A DNA stretch of 64,000 nucleotides from a cyanobiont of Ornithocercus magnificus (GCA_007996965.1 BIMP01000001.1:372001-436000); one strand, 5' to 3'; shown: positions 49,126-60,125, numbered from the stretch's first letter. The notes: a model not told the origin generated them from the sequence alone. Numbers and translations are program-made.

Positions 49126-50088
49126 ATGGATTCATCTTTGGACCTCTCAGTGGTAGTACCCCTTTACAATGAAGAGAAAAGTCTTCCAGAGTTGGTTGAG
49201 CAACTACTAGCTGCTCTAAGGCCAATAGAAGAACGTTTCGAGCTTGTACTTGTGAATGATGGTTCAAAGGATAATACAGCTACCGTATTACAGCAACTAA
49301 GCAACACAATTCCAGAGATTGTTGCTGTGCTACTCCGCAGAAATTATGGGCAGACAGCCGCTATGGCTGCAGGCTTTGACATAGCTCGAGGAAGCATAAT
49401 TGTTAGTCTTGATGGTGATTTGCAGAATGATCCGGCAGATATTCCTCTGCTACTTGGAGCACTACGTAAGGGCTATGACCTTGCAAGCGGCTGGCGCTAC
49501 CAGCGTCAGGATGCCACTCTGCAGCGAAAGCTACCATCACGTATCGCGAACAGTTTAATTGGAGGCATTACTGGAGTACGTCTACATGATTATGGCTGTT
49601 CCTTGAAAGCCTATCGCCGTGAGGTTCTTGCTGATATGCGTCTCTATGGTGAGCTACATCGTTTTCTACCGGCGCTGGCTTTTATCGAGGGAGCACGTAT
49701 CACCGAGGTAAAGGTGAATCACCGTGCCCGTCAATATGGCAGCAGCAAATATGGCATCGACCGAACCTTTCGTGTCCTGATGGATCTGCTAACAGTCTGG
49801 TTTATGAAACGTTTCTTGACTAGGCCAATGCATGTCTTTGGTCTTGGTGGTCTTATCGCGATTGCCTTTAGCATCATGGCAGGTGCCTACCTACTCGCAA
49901 TCAAAATGCTTGGTGAGAATATAGGCAATCGACCATTATTAACACTAGCAGTAGTACTAGGACTAGGTGGTATCCAACTATTCTGCTTTGGTCTATTAGC
50001 AGAGCTGTTGATTCGCACCTATCATGAAAGTCAAAACCGGCCTATCTACCGTATCCGTGAGACACTGCGGGGTGGACGGTCAGCCTAA
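49126..50088 (+). CDS. Family 2 glycosyltransferase (DPM/GtrB-like)
   Basis: The 320-residue product transfers a sugar from a nucleotide donor, probably to a polyprenyl phosphate in the membrane. It has LSVVVPLYNEEKSLPELV, FELVLVNDGSKDNT, RRNYGQTAAMAAGFDIARG, the metal site VSLDGDLQNDPADI, and two C-terminal membrane helices (about 230-255 and 268-292), the layout of GtrB/dolichol-phosphate-mannose synthase-like enzymes. I use the ATG at 49126; a TTG at 49093 lies upstream. Its acceptor is unknown. Confidence 0.88.
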   Translation: MDSSLDLSVVVPLYNEEKSLPELVEQLLAALRPIEERFELVLVNDGSKDNTATVLQQLSNTIPEIVAVLLRRNYGQTAAMAAGFDIARGSIIVSLDGDLQNDPADIPLLLGALRKGYDLASGWRYQRQDATLQRKLPSRIANSLIGGITGVRLHDYGCSLKAYRREVLADMRLYGELHRFLPALAFIEGARITEVKVNHRARQYGSSKYGIDRTFRVLMDLLTVWFMKRFLTRPMHVFGLGGLIAIAFSIMAGAYLLAIKMLGENIGNRPLLTLAVVLGLGGIQLFCFGLLAELLIRTYHESQNRPIYRIRETLRGGRSA

Positions 50089-50194
50089 TAACTATTGAGG
50101 AAGAGCAATGTAGATCAAGCAATGTGATCTCGTTCACTTTTGTACCAATCTTGAAATAACAAAGCGCAAGGCTGTTGTACTAGCAAGAGCAGCG

Positions 50195-50217
50195 AATGCT
50201 AGACTATATCTAGCATT
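50195..50217. repeat. Inverted repeat between glycosyltransferase and psaI
   Basis: A perfect 9-bp inverted repeat (50195-50203 with 50209-50217) encloses CTATA. It could be a weak terminator for the glycosyltransferase gene or an operator near the psaI promoter. The T-rich downstream sequence has no long T-run. Confidence 0.4.
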
Positions 50218-50298
50218 AAACTTTTATGTAGCGCCCTAGACAATCTTCAGGCTGCGAGAAGTTCGATTCCTAAAGTGTTGTCAGTTTAGCGCTTTGCT

Positions 50299-50415
50299 AT
50301 GATCGGAGACTTTGCTGCGGCTTGGATGCCTTCTGTGTTTGTTCCTCTTGTGGGAATTATGCTCCCCGCAGTAGCTATGGCCCTGCTATTTAATGTGATT
50401 GAGGTACGCAGCTGA
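50299..50415 (+). CDS. psaI: Photosystem I reaction centre subunit VIII (PsaI)
   Basis: PsaI is a one-helix subunit that anchors PsaL in photosystem I. The 38-residue product begins MIGDFAAAWMPSVFVPLVG and continues with a hydrophobic helix rich in Leu, Val and Ala, ending FNVIEVRS. The pattern and its position 42 bases upstream of psaL support the call. Confidence 0.9.
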   Translation: MIGDFAAAWMPSVFVPLVGIMLPAVAMALLFNVIEVRS

Positions 50416-50457
50416 TTAACTTTCTTACTCCGATCTACTCTAAACTTCTCATATTAA

Positions 50458-50949
50458 ATGACTGTTACCCCTGTCGCTGACCCGACTGTTGGCAATCTAG
50501 TTACCCCAGTAAATGGTAGCTACTTTACCAAGGCTTTCCTTAACGCTCTGCCTGCCTACCGGCCAGCATTATCGCCGAATCGACGTGGCTTGGAAATTGG
50601 CATGGCCCATGGCTTTTTCCTATATGGTCCATTCTCAATTTGTGGACCTCTCAGAGCTAGTGAATTTGCTTCTTCCGCAGGCTTGCTGTCATCTATAGGA
50701 CTGGTGTCAATATTAACAGTATGTCTCTCAATCTATGGCACTGCCGGAGATGGGCCTAATGTTCAGCCTCCTGACGCTACGATCGATGACCCTCCAGCTG
50801 ACCTGTTTACTAAACCTGGCTGGGCTGAATTTGCTAGTGGCTTCTGGCTAGGTGGCTGTGGCGGCGCTGCCTTTGCCTGGTTTTTATGTGCTACACCGGT
50901 AGTGGCACCTCTGGTAGAACTTGCTGGCAGTGTTTGGAGCGTTGGCTGA
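50458..50949 (+). CDS. psaL: Photosystem I reaction centre subunit XI (PsaL)
   Basis: PsaL forms the core of the photosystem I trimer interface. The 163-residue product has the N-terminal [44 protein letters not shown] block and two or three membrane helices, ending [10 protein letters not shown]. Sequence and length are standard. It follows psaI on the same strand and ends at a bidirectional hairpin terminator facing psaB. Confidence 0.97.
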   Translation: MTVTPVADPTVGNLVTPVNGSYFTKAFLNALPAYRPALSPNRRGLEIGMAHGFFLYGPFSICGPLRASEFASSAGLLSSIGLVSILTVCLSIYGTAGDGPNVQPPDATIDDPPADLFTKPGWAEFASGFWLGGCGGAAFAWFLCATPVVAPLVELAGSVWSVG

Positions 50950-50999
50950 CCACTGGAGGTTTATTGACTATCTCCCTGCTCTAATGTACTACTAAACAA

Positions 51000-51043
51000 A
51001 AAACAAAAGCTCTATCTGTTCAGCCAGATAGAGCTTTTGTTTT
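51000..51043. terminator. Bidirectional intrinsic terminator between psaL and psaB
   Basis: A perfect stem (51000-51018 with 51025-51043) with loop ttcagc ends in T-runs on both strands (TTTTGTTTTT on the plus strand and its complement). It should terminate psaI-psaL and psaA-psaB transcripts. Confidence 0.9.
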
Positions 51044-51060
51044 TAGAAATTAGGCCTAGA

Positions 51061-53268
51061 TCAACCGAACTTACCAGCTGTGGATGCAATTAGGAAGGCT
51101 GCGTAAGTGAGTATGTAGCCAATAGTGAAGTGGGCAAGCCCAACCACACGAGCCTGGACAATGGATAGTGCCACTGGTTTATCGCGCCAGCCAACCAGGT
51201 TAGCCAGAGGGGTACGCTGATGAGCCCAGACAATAGTTTCAATCAGCTCCTGCCAATAACCCCGCCAGGAAATCAGGAACATAAATCCGGTGGCCCATAC
51301 AAGGTGACCAAACAGAAACATCCATGCCCAAACAGCAAGGTTATTACTGCCAAACGGGTTGTAACCGTTAATCAGCTGAGAGCTGTTAAGCCACAGATAG
51401 TCACGGAACCAGCCCATTAGATACGTGCTAGATTCATTAAATTGAGCTACGTTACCAGACCAAATTGCTAGATGTTTCCAGTGCCAATAGAAGGTAAGCC
51501 AGCCCACAGTGTTTAAGGCCCAGAAAACAGCTAGATAAAATGCATCCCAAGCACTGATATCACAAGTACCACCGCGACCAGGACCATCGCAAGGGAAAGA
51601 ATAGCCAAAATCTTTTTTATCTGGCATCAACTTGGAGCCACGGGCATCTAGAGCACCCTTTACAAGGATTAGGGTAGTTGTATGCAAACCTAGCGCGATA
51701 GCGTGATGAACAAGAAAATCACCAGGTCCAATTGGTAAAAATAGGTCGTTGTTACCATTGATTGCACCTAGCCATCCGTCCATATAGGCAGCATTCGCGT
51801 TGGAAGCTACACCACCAGCATTTGAGAGAAGTACATCAAATCCATAGATTGCTTTTCCAGAGGCAGCTTGAACAAACTCAGCAAAGACAGGCTCAACCAG
51901 GATTTGCTTCTCGGGGGTGCCAAAGGCAACTACCACATCGTTGTGGACATAGAGGCCAAGTGTATGAAAGCCGAGAAAGAGCGAAACCCAGCTTAAGTGA
52001 CTAATGATCGCTTCTTTGTGCTCAAGCATTCGCGCTAGCACATTATCCTTATTAGCTTCGGGGTCGTAATCACGGATGAAGAAGATTGCACCATGCGCGA
52101 ATGCACCACACATCAAGAAGATAGCTATATACTGATGGTGTGTGTAGAGAGCAGCCTGAGTAGTATATGCTTTAGCAATAAAGGCGTAAGATGGCATCGC
52201 ATACATATGCTGGGCCACCAAACTGGTAATAACTCCTAAGCTAGCAAGTGCTAGGCCTAGCTGGAAGTGTAGTGAATTGTTTATAGTATCATAAAGACCT
52301 TTATGACCAGCACCTAAATCACCAGGAGTACCCTTAGGAGGATTATGGGCTTCGAGGATTTCGCGAATGGAGTGACCGATACCAAAGTTTGTGCGGTACA
52401 TATGACCAGCAATCACAAATATGACACCGATAGCCAAGTGGTGATGTGCGATGTCTGTTAGCCAGAGTGCCTCAGTCTGTGGGTGAAATCCTCCTAGGAA
52501 AGTTAGAATCGCTGTACCAGAGCCTTCAGCAGTGCCAAATACCTGACTTAGGTTGTCGGGGTTCTGAGCGTATACACCCCAATTGCCAGTGAAGAAAGGC
52601 CCTAATCCAGCAGGGTGCGGCATCACGTTCAGAAAATTGCCCCAGCCAACGTGCTGACCACGAGACTCAGGGATAGCTACGTGAACTAGGTGGCCTGTCC
52701 ATGCGATTGAGCTGAAGCCAAACAGGACAGCAAGGTGGTGATTCAGACGCGATTCGGCGTTCTTGAACCAAGCAAGAGATGGACGGAATCTAGGTTGTAG
52801 GTGAAGCCAGCCGGCAAACAGAGCCCAGACTGACAAGATCATCATAAAGATGGAACCCTGATATAGCTCGGCATTGGTGTGCATGCCAATCGTGTACCAC
52901 CAATGGTACAGACCAGAGTAAGCAATGTTTACAGGGGAAGAAGCACCTGCCTGAGTGAAAGCGCGAGTAGCACCTTCACCAAAGTGAGGGTCCCAAATTG
53001 CGTGTGCAATAGGGCTTATGTGTAGTGGGTCAGCAACCCACTGCTCAAAGTTACCTTGCCAGGCGATGTGGAACAGGTTGCCCGAAACCCAGAGGCCAAT
53101 AATTGCGAGATGCCCGAAATGAGTGGAGAAAAGCTTTTGGTATAGCTTTTCCTCAGTCATTCCATCATGGCTCTCGAAATCGTGAGCCGTGGCGATCCCG
53201 TACCAGATACGACGGGTTGTCGGGTCCTGAGCCAGACCCTGGCTAAACGAAGGAAATTTCGTTGCCAT
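51061..53268 (-). CDS. psaB: Photosystem I P700 chlorophyll a apoprotein A2
   Basis: PsaB binds half of P700, the electron-transfer chlorophylls and part of cluster FX. The 735-residue product starts [35 protein letters not shown] and has the FX cysteine loop [18 protein letters not shown] and eleven hydrophobic helices. Length is normal. It lies 27 bases after psaA and is almost certainly cotranscribed with it. Confidence 0.99.
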   Translation of the reverse strand: MATKFPSFSQGLAQDPTTRRIWYGIATAHDFESHDGMTEEKLYQKLFSTHFGHLAIIGLWVSGNLFHIAWQGNFEQWVADPLHISPIAHAIWDPHFGEGATRAFTQAGASSPVNIAYSGLYHWWYTIGMHTNAELYQGSIFMMILSVWALFAGWLHLQPRFRPSLAWFKNAESRLNHHLAVLFGFSSIAWTGHLVHVAIPESRGQHVGWGNFLNVMPHPAGLGPFFTGNWGVYAQNPDNLSQVFGTAEGSGTAILTFLGGFHPQTEALWLTDIAHHHLAIGVIFVIAGHMYRTNFGIGHSIREILEAHNPPKGTPGDLGAGHKGLYDTINNSLHFQLGLALASLGVITSLVAQHMYAMPSYAFIAKAYTTQAALYTHHQYIAIFLMCGAFAHGAIFFIRDYDPEANKDNVLARMLEHKEAIISHLSWVSLFLGFHTLGLYVHNDVVVAFGTPEKQILVEPVFAEFVQAASGKAIYGFDVLLSNAGGVASNANAAYMDGWLGAINGNNDLFLPIGPGDFLVHHAIALGLHTTTLILVKGALDARGSKLMPDKKDFGYSFPCDGPGRGGTCDISAWDAFYLAVFWALNTVGWLTFYWHWKHLAIWSGNVAQFNESSTYLMGWFRDYLWLNSSQLINGYNPFGSNNLAVWAWMFLFGHLVWATGFMFLISWRGYWQELIETIVWAHQRTPLANLVGWRDKPVALSIVQARVVGLAHFTIGYILTYAAFLIASTAGKFG

Positions 53269-53295
53269 GAAGGGTGTTGAAGGTACAGGTGAAGA

Positions 53296-55599
53296 TCAAC
53301 CGACCACAAGAATGTGGGCGTGGAAGAAAGCCCAGGTGGTCGCAATTCCACCTAGAAGATAGTGGGCGACACCAGCGGCACGGCCTTGTGTAATGGACAA
53401 AGCACGAGGCTGAATAGTGGGCGCTACTTTAAGTTTATTATGAGCCCAAACAATTGACTCGATTAGCTCTTGCCAATAACCACGGCCGCTAAACAGGAAC
53501 ATTAGGCTAAAGGCCCAGATAAAGTGGGCACCAAGGAACATAATTCCGTAAGCGCTAGTGGCAGAGCCATAGCTATTGATAACCTGCACAGCTTGAGCCC
53601 ACAAGAAATCACGCAACCAGCCATTAATTGTGATAGCACTACTAGCAAAATTGCCGTTAGTGATGTGGGCAATACTGCCATCAGAGCTCATAGAGCCCCA
53701 GACATCGCTCTGCATCTTCCAACTAAAGTGGAAGATCACAATCGATAGAGAATTATACATCCAGAATAAGCCTAAGAAAACATGATCCCAGGCTGATACT
53801 TGACAAGTACCACCACGGCCAGGGCCGTCGCAAGGAAAACGGAATCCTAGGTTGGCCTTATCGGGTACTAGGCGTGAGCTTCGGGCATAGAGTACACCCT
53901 TTAATAAGATTAGGACTGTTACGTGAATTGTGAAGGCATGGATATGGTGGACCATGAAGTCGGCGGTGCCGAGAGGAATCCCCATCGAAGCCACCTTGCC
54001 ACCAACGGCCACGGCTGTGCCATCGAAAACCTGGCTTACCCCAGCTAGCGCATTTGGAGCAGTGCTACCAGCTGCAGACGCATGAAGACCCTGAATCCAT
54101 TGGGCAAAGATAGGCTTTAGCTGAATCGCTGAGTCACTGAACATGTCCTGGGGACGGCCCAGAGCACGCATAGTGTCATTGTGAATATAGAGGCCGAAGC
54201 TATGGAAGCCTAACCAGATGCAAACCCAGTTAAGATGACTAATGATCGCATCACGAGCTTTCAACACGCGATCAAGGACATTGTCAATGTGCTTAGCAGG
54301 ATCATAGTCCCGAATCATGGCAATGGCACCATGAGCAGCAGCGCCAACTATAAAGAATCCACCTATCCACATGTGATGAGTGAATAACCCAATCTGAGTT
54401 GGGTAGTCAGTGGCAATGTATGCGTAAGGGGGCATTGCGTACATGTGCTGGGCCACAATGATGCTCAGGGATCCAAGCATCGCCAAGTTGACTGCTAACT
54501 GAGCATGCCAGGAGTTAATCATAAACTCGTAGAGGCCATCATGACCACGGCTGGCTGGGAAAAGCAAAGGATCACCCTTTTGTCCTTCAAGGATTTCTTT
54601 GATCGAGTGACCAATTCCCCAGTTAGTCCGGTACATATGACCGGCTACAATGAATAGTACCGCAATTGCTAGATGGTGATGAGCAATGTCACTCATCCAA
54701 AGACTGCCAGTAACGGGATTTAAACCGCCTTTAAAGGTAAGGAAGTCACTATAAGCTGCCCAGTTGCCGTTGAAAAAGGCAGTGATACCTGCACTGAAAC
54801 CCGGGAACAGTTGAGCTATCAGATCCTGACTAAAAAACTCATGCGGCAGAGGTATATCTGAAACTGTGGCTATGGTCTTGCCATCGAGCACCAATGGTTC
54901 ACCAGCATCGATAGCATCCATCAGAGTTGTAGTGGGCAGAGACACATGTAGCAGGTGTCCTGTCCAAGAGAGTGAGCCGAGTCCTAGCAATCCTGCTAGA
55001 TGATGGTTAAGCATCGACTCAACGTTTTGGAACCACTCAAGCTTCGGTGCAGCTCGGTGGTAATGGAATACGCCGGCGTTGAGCATTAGGCCAGCCATCA
55101 CCAGAGCACCGATGGCTAGAGACATTAGCTGGGTCTCACTGGTGATGCCCCAGGCGCGCCATACATGGAACAAGCCTGAGGTGATCTGGATTCCATGGAA
55201 GCCAGCACCAACGTCACCATTAAGAATCTCCTGGCCAAAGATTGGCCAGACTACCTGCGCACTGGGCTTAACATGTGTAGGGTCAACAAGCCAGCCAGAG
55301 TAGTTAGAAAAGCGGGCGCCATGGAAGAAAGCACCGCTTAACCAGATGAAAATGACGGCTAGGTGGCCGAAATGAGCACTGAAGATCTTGCGAGAGACCT
55401 CTTGCAGATCGTTTGTGTGGCTGTCGAAATCATGAGCGTTGGCGTGGAGGTTCCAGACCCAAGTTGTGGTCTTAGGACCCTTTGCGAGAGATCGGTCGAA
55501 GTGCCCGGGCTTGCCGAACGTTTCGAAGGTCGCCGGCTTGTTGACCTTCTCGACCTGGCTCTTCGCGTTGGTCCCACGCTCTGGTGGGCTGATGGTCAT
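53296..55599 (-). CDS. psaA: Photosystem I P700 chlorophyll a apoprotein A1
   Basis: PsaA pairs with PsaB to carry P700 and cluster FX. The 767-residue product starts [22 protein letters not shown], has the FX loop [19 protein letters not shown], and ends [12 protein letters not shown] chose the ATG at 55599; the frame is open 14 codons further. Expression is probably controlled by the structured leader upstream (55736-55945). Confidence 0.99.
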   Translation of the reverse strand: MTISPPERGTNAKSQVEKVNKPATFETFGKPGHFDRSLAKGPKTTTWVWNLHANAHDFDSHTNDLQEVSRKIFSAHFGHLAVIFIWLSGAFFHGARFSNYSGWLVDPTHVKPSAQVVWPIFGQEILNGDVGAGFHGIQITSGLFHVWRAWGITSETQLMSLAIGALVMAGLMLNAGVFHYHRAAPKLEWFQNVESMLNHHLAGLLGLGSLSWTGHLLHVSLPTTTLMDAIDAGEPLVLDGKTIATVSDIPLPHEFFSQDLIAQLFPGFSAGITAFFNGNWAAYSDFLTFKGGLNPVTGSLWMSDIAHHHLAIAVLFIVAGHMYRTNWGIGHSIKEILEGQKGDPLLFPASRGHDGLYEFMINSWHAQLAVNLAMLGSLSIIVAQHMYAMPPYAYIATDYPTQIGLFTHHMWIGGFFIVGAAAHGAIAMIRDYDPAKHIDNVLDRVLKARDAIISHLNWVCIWLGFHSFGLYIHNDTMRALGRPQDMFSDSAIQLKPIFAQWIQGLHASAAGSTAPNALAGVSQVFDGTAVAVGGKVASMGIPLGTADFMVHHIHAFTIHVTVLILLKGVLYARSSRLVPDKANLGFRFPCDGPGRGGTCQVSAWDHVFLGLFWMYNSLSIVIFHFSWKMQSDVWGSMSSDGSIAHITNGNFASSAITINGWLRDFLWAQAVQVINSYGSATSAYGIMFLGAHFIWAFSLMFLFSGRGYWQELIESIVWAHNKLKVAPTIQPRALSITQGRAAGVAHYLLGGIATTWAFFHAHILVVG

Positions 55600-55735
55600 C
55601 GAGTCGTTTCTCGAGGGACGGGATCGGAGATGGAGGACCACCCCTTTATTGGAGTGGGCTTTGCATGGCCCCAGCTATAGAGACATCTCACTGAAATAGA
55701 GTGTCTAAACCTGCCGGGGACTGCGTCGATTTTGG

Positions 55736-55945
55736 CGAAGTCGAGACTTCGCGACCGACGTCAGAGCAAAGGCTCCTAAGGGGAGCCGCTTGTGAAGATG
55801 CTAAACGTGGAGCAACCATCTCTTAACGTACGAGTTACAAAGATTCAATCCACTTAAGTCCGCCTCGCAGCTAGGCCCTAACTAAAAGACTTGGCAAACC
55901 GCTAAGCAGGAGGGCAAAACCCTGCCCTGTTAATCTGCGCGGACT
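55736..55945 (-). promoter_or_regulatory. Structured psaA leader, candidate psaA RNA motif
   Basis: Upstream of psaA on the same strand lie three stem-loops: 55736-55751 (GCGAAGT-type stem, YNMG-like CUCG loop when read on the minus strand), 55765-55790 (GGCTCC/GGAGCC plus AGC/GCT around a 3-base bulge) and 55857-55945 (outer AGTCCGC/GCGGACT plus GCAG/CTGC with a 3-base bulge, enclosing an inner AGGGCA/TGCCCT hairpin). A cyanobacterial psaA RNA motif with about three hairpins in the psaAB 5' region has been described; I cannot align to it here. It probably regulates psaAB. Confidence 0.5.
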
Positions 55946-56045
55946 CACAATCTAGGCTACTAATTGCCAAATATCATGTCGGCAAGCTCTTAATCGAGGT
56001 CCACCACCGGTCTAATTTCCATATTCCTTGAAGTCCCTTTGCGCA

Positions 56046-57110
56046 ATGACGTTGCAGCTAGAGGCTGGTTCTGCACCTGTAGAGATAGCTCAAGTCTGGC
56101 GCCCAATTATATCCTTTTGCTTCATGCTGTTGGCAGTAGCTATGTTGTTAGTAATACCTACAACAGCGAAAGCTTTCCCTCTTTATACAAACAACATTAA
56201 AGAACCTGGGCGTCTAGCTAGAACTAACGGGGTGCTAACAATGTCGGGTCAGCTGCAAGAAGTTCCGCCGCCTCAGGCAATTCAGCAGCTGCGGCTACGG
56301 CTCAGTGAGTATCAGCCACGATTGACTTTGCTAGCTCCCCAAGATGGTAGTATTTTACCTATGGGACCCTGGCGTTTGAGGCTATGCATTGAAGGCTGGC
56401 CCGTATATGAAGATCCGGAGTTAGGAATTGGTGCTCATGTAGTACTGCAAGTAGATAACAACGCACCAATCCGGTTAGCTAGGGCCGAGAATGGATTACT
56501 GGACGAACTAATTTTACCCTTAAGGCCGGGCAGTCACAGAATTGCAGCTTATGCAGCTTACCCTTGGGGCGAAGCAGTTAAGGGATCTAATGCTGGTGTG
56601 CAGTGGCGTTTGCATGTACTACAACCATTAGAGGGAACCCAGCCAGAAGAATATGCTCCTTGGCTGTCTGCGGTAAGCCCTAATGAGATGACAAGCTATG
56701 GTCCCCTGCTACTCGACTGGATCCTCTGGAACGCTCCAATACAGAACCTGCATGAGGGTGATGATCGTTGGAGACTGCGGGCCTCGATCGGCAAGGAGAC
56801 AGTAGTGCTTAACCGTCAGGTGCCTCTCTGGCTTCAAGGCATACCGCCTGAAACGACGGCAGTACAGATTGAGCTGCTTGATGCATTGGGGACGCCGATC
56901 GCACCAGTTTTCAACAACTGGCTTTTACCTCTACCGCCGAGAAGTGCTGAAGAGCCTATCTGGTTACAACATCTAGATGAAGCCTCGATTGAGCGATTGC
57001 TCGGGGTAGTGCCTCCAGAAAATCGCCCTAGCAAGGCGAACAGTAATACTAATTTGAAGTCGGTGGTTACAGATCAGGAGCCAGACAGCTCGCAGGACAG
57101 TACATCTTAG
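56046..57110 (+). CDS. Hypothetical secreted or membrane-anchored protein
   Basis: The 354-residue product has an N-terminal hydrophobic segment (PIISFCFMLLAVAMLLVIP) followed by TTAKA-F, a good signal peptidase site, so it is probably exported to the periplasm or thylakoid lumen. The mature part is rich in Leu and Pro with beta-strand-like stretches such as RLTLLAPQDGSILPMGPWRLRLCIEGWPVYEDPELGIGAHV, and has a polar Ser/Asn tail. I do not recognise the family. I use the ATG at 56046; a TTG at 56028 is possible. It lies between psaA (divergent) and cobJ (same strand, 107 bases). Confidence 0.7.
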   Translation: MTLQLEAGSAPVEIAQVWRPIISFCFMLLAVAMLLVIPTTAKAFPLYTNNIKEPGRLARTNGVLTMSGQLQEVPPPQAIQQLRLRLSEYQPRLTLLAPQDGSILPMGPWRLRLCIEGWPVYEDPELGIGAHVVLQVDNNAPIRLARAENGLLDELILPLRPGSHRIAAYAAYPWGEAVKGSNAGVQWRLHVLQPLEGTQPEEYAPWLSAVSPNEMTSYGPLLLDWILWNAPIQNLHEGDDRWRLRASIGKETVVLNRQVPLWLQGIPPETTAVQIELLDALGTPIAPVFNNWLLPLPPRSAEEPIWLQHLDEASIERLLGVVPPENRPSKANSNTNLKSVVTDQEPDSSQDSTS

Positions 57111-57217
57111 ATCTATCACTGTTAAGGAGTTACTAAGCTGTAATATTAAGGAAGTCATAGTGAGGTCACCATCTTAAGCAGTATTGAATTATTTTGGGCC
57201 TGCCCCCAAATATATTG

Positions 57218-59044
57218 ATGTTGCGGCTAGCTCTAGGCCTTTCAGCATCATCATGGCCATTGCTATTAAGACTAAAAAGAAATGGTCACGTTGATCAGTT
57301 AGCCCTCACGCCTGCAGCAGCTGAAACTCTGACAGCTCACATTGGTTCACTTGCGCAGGAAACATTACTGATAGCCCGTGGTGCCGAGGTTTTCAAACAG
57401 CACTGGCAAAAAGATGGAATATTCATAGTAGTAGGGGCAATAGGTGCAGTGACCCGACTAATTGCACCAATGGTGACAGACAAGGAATGTGATCCAGCAG
57501 TGCTAGTAGTTGATGCACGGGGTGATGTGGTAATTCCTTTATTAGGAGGGCACTGGGCTGGTGCTGAGCACCTGGCATTGGAGTTGGCGGCGGAACTCGG
57601 TGGTCAAGCAGGAATAACAGGAGACTGTACTGTGTCAGCAAAAACCAGTTGGGACTGCTTTGGCAAGCTTTGGGGCTGGCGTCGATCTGGTAAAGGCAAC
57701 TGCTGGAATGCTTTGATGCGCCGCCAGGCTACTGCAAGATTACCGGTAGTTCAGCAGGAAAGTGGCAGCAACCTGTGGCAAGCGGCAGTAAACTTCCAGA
57801 AGCTTCAGTGTAATAGAGCAACAACACCAGACTTACTGATCGGGCCAGGATTAAATGCGCCATGTTGCTGGCATCCCGCAACTCTATGGTTAGGTATTGG
57901 TTGTGAGCGGAATACTAGTTTCTCACTACTAAAACGAGCAGTTTCTGAAGCCCTAGAAGTAGGTCAGCTGGCAATAGAAGCAGTAGCAGGATTGGCCAGC
58001 ATTGACCTGAAGGCTAACGAGCCAGGGCTTTTAGAATTGGTACAGGCGAATGGTTGGTTCCTACGCCTCTATAAGGCCTCCGAGTTAGCTACTGTGGATG
58101 TCCCAACCCCATCGGCGTCAGTCGCATTAAAGATAGGAACCCCTTCAGTTGCTGAAGCAGCTGCCCTAAGAGCAGCAGGCACAGGGGCAAACCTTAAATT
58201 GACTAAGAGAATTCAGCGAGCACAGGATGGTGAACATGGAACTGCAACCATAGCTGTTGCTTCTGCTGTACGCGCTTTTGCCCCAGAACGTGGCGAGCTA
58301 CACCTAGTTAGCAGCGGGCCAGGTGATCAAGCTCTACTCACACATGATGCCCGTGCTGCTCTAATACGTTGCCCGGTCTGGTTTGGTTATAGCTTTTACC
58401 TAGATTTACTTGAGCCTCTGCGCCGTCAAGACCAAGTACGCTGTGACAGTAACCTCACGCAAGAGATAGATCGTTGTCAGCAGGCCATTGACCTTGCTAC
58501 CGAAGGGGTACGCGTAGCCCTGGTTTCCTCAGGCGACAGTGGTATCTACGGTATGGCGGGTCTTGCACTAGACCTCTGGTTACGGCAGCCTAGTCAAGAG
58601 CGACCAAGCTTTCAGGTACACCCCGGCGTCTCAGCATTGCAGCTTGCTGCTGCTCGGGTTGGGGCTCCGCTAATGCATGATTTCTGCACGGTCAGTCTCA
58701 GCGATAGACTTACCCCATGGGATGTAATTGAATCTCGCGTACGTGCAGCTGCCGAGGGTGATTTTGTAGTAGCATTCTATAATCCCCGTTCCCGTGACCG
58801 CAATTGGCAATTATCTAGGGCTATTAATCTGTTGTTAGAGCATCGGCCCATGTCTACACCTGCCGTAATAGCTCGCCAGCTAGGACGTCAAGGAGAAAAA
58901 ATAAGTTTGCACCGACTTAGCGATATTCCCATCGAGGATGTTGATATGTTTAGCCTTGTCCTTGTGGGCAACAGTACTAGCCAGATTCATGGCAATTGGA
59001 TGCTGACTCCCCGAGGCTACTCAAGTAGAGGCAAGCTTGCTTGA
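57218..59044 (+). CDS. cobJ: CbiG-CobJ fusion (precorrin-3B C17-methyltransferase)
   Basis: The 608-residue product joins two cobalamin pathway enzymes. The N-terminal half (about 1-340) is CbiG-like, with IFIVVGAIGAVTRLIAPMVTDKECDPAVLVVDARGDVVIPLLGGHWAGAE and a C-terminal CbiG domain LWLGIGCERNTSFSLLKRAVSEAL. The C-terminal part (about 370-608) is CobJ/CbiH with GPGDQALLTHDAR, VALVSSGDSGIYGMAGLALD, FQVHPGVSALQLAAARVGAPLMHDFCTVSLSDRLTPW and SFDFVVAFYNPRSR-like SAM-binding blocks. It uses the ATG at 57218; a TTG lies upstream. Such fusions are known in cyanobacteria. Confidence 0.9.
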   Translation: MLRLALGLSASSWPLLLRLKRNGHVDQLALTPAAAETLTAHIGSLAQETLLIARGAEVFKQHWQKDGIFIVVGAIGAVTRLIAPMVTDKECDPAVLVVDARGDVVIPLLGGHWAGAEHLALELAAELGGQAGITGDCTVSAKTSWDCFGKLWGWRRSGKGNCWNALMRRQATARLPVVQQESGSNLWQAAVNFQKLQCNRATTPDLLIGPGLNAPCCWHPATLWLGIGCERNTSFSLLKRAVSEALEVGQLAIEAVAGLASIDLKANEPGLLELVQANGWFLRLYKASELATVDVPTPSASVALKIGTPSVAEAAALRAAGTGANLKLTKRIQRAQDGEHGTATIAVASAVRAFAPERGELHLVSSGPGDQALLTHDARAALIRCPVWFGYSFYLDLLEPLRRQDQVRCDSNLTQEIDRCQQAIDLATEGVRVALVSSGDSGIYGMAGLALDLWLRQPSQERPSFQVHPGVSALQLAAARVGAPLMHDFCTVSLSDRLTPWDVIESRVRAAAEGDFVVAFYNPRSRDRNWQLSRAINLLLEHRPMSTPAVIARQLGRQGEKISLHRLSDIPIEDVDMFSLVLVGNSTSQIHGNWMLTPRGYSSRGKLA

Positions 59045-59084
59045 GCATAAGAGGCACAGGAGAGATTATTAACTCGCAGTCAGG

Positions 59085-59158
<74 letters not shown>

Positions 59159-59243
59159 ATTTACTTAAAGTCTAGTTGATAGTCTCCCAAGTGCTCGGTG
59201 TGGGAAGAATTTCGTCTAGAGTATGTCGCGAGTCTAGACTGCG

Positions 59244-60113
59244 ATGCTCAAGCCTGACTGGTTACGCGTCAAGGCTCCGCAGCGGGAGCGCATAGGCGAA
59301 GTCGCTGACCTTCTACTAGATCTGAATCTGAATACAGTCTGTCAGGAAGCAAGCTGCCCAAACATCGGTGAGTGCTTTGCCGGTGGCACAGCTACCTTCC
59401 TGATTATGGGTCCAGGTTGCACCCGAGCCTGCCCATATTGCGATATCGACTTCGATAGAAGTGTCCGCAATCTTGACCAAACCGAACCTTTAAGGCTGGG
59501 AGAGGCAGTAGCCCGCTTGAGACTGCGCCATGTGGTTATTACATCAGTAAACCGTGATGATCTGATCGACGGTGGCGCTTCCCAGTTCGTAGCTTGCATT
59601 GAACAGGTACGCCACCGCTCACCACTCACAACGATTGAGTTACTGATTCCTGATCTCTGTGGCAACTGGAGTGCGCTTGACACAGTGATGGCAGCAGCGC
59701 CTGATGTCTTAAACCATAATATAGAAACTGTGCCGAGACTCTACAAACGAGCCCGGCCGCAGGGTGATTACAGACGCTCTTTGGAGTTACTCCAGCTTGT
59801 CCGTCGCAATTGGCCTAAAGCCTATTCGAAGTCAGGTTTGATGGTAGGGCTAGGAGAAACTGATGAAGAGGTCCTAGATGTAATGTATGATTTGCGTCAA
59901 AATGCAGTAGATATAGTTACTATAGGTCAATACCTTTCGCCAGGTCCTAAGCATCTACCAGTAGATAGGTTTGTGACTCCAGAGCAATTTGCTCGCTACC
60001 GTTGCTATGGTGAGGAAAAGCTTGGATTCCTTCAGGTGGTAAGTACACCTCTGACCCGGAGTAGTTATCATGCCGGTGAAGTTCAAAAACTGATGCAAGC
60101 TCATCCTCGCTAA
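59244..60113 (+). CDS. lipA: Lipoyl synthase
   Basis: LipA inserts sulfur into octanoyl-protein using two [4Fe-4S] clusters and radical SAM chemistry. The 289-residue product has the auxiliary cluster motif [12 protein letters not shown], the radical SAM motif CTRACPYCD, and the C-terminal RSSYHAGE whose serine binds the auxiliary cluster. Start at an ATG. It converges with gltS across 43 bases. Confidence 0.97.
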   Translation: MLKPDWLRVKAPQRERIGEVADLLLDLNLNTVCQEASCPNIGECFAGGTATFLIMGPGCTRACPYCDIDFDRSVRNLDQTEPLRLGEAVARLRLRHVVITSVNRDDLIDGGASQFVACIEQVRHRSPLTTIELLIPDLCGNWSALDTVMAAAPDVLNHNIETVPRLYKRARPQGDYRRSLELLQLVRRNWPKAYSKSGLMVGLGETDEEVLDVMYDLRQNAVDIVTIGQYLSPGPKHLPVDRFVTPEQFARYRCYGEEKLGFLQVVSTPLTRSSYHAGEVQKLMQAHPR

Positions 60114-60125
60114 ACTTGGAGACCC

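Noticed and set aside
55857-55945. Cobalamin riboswitch upstream of the 56046-cobJ unit on the plus strand
   Set aside because: A stretch near 55904-55926 faintly resembles a B12 box, but the GCCACTG-type core and spacing are missing; the minus-strand psaA leader explains the structure better.
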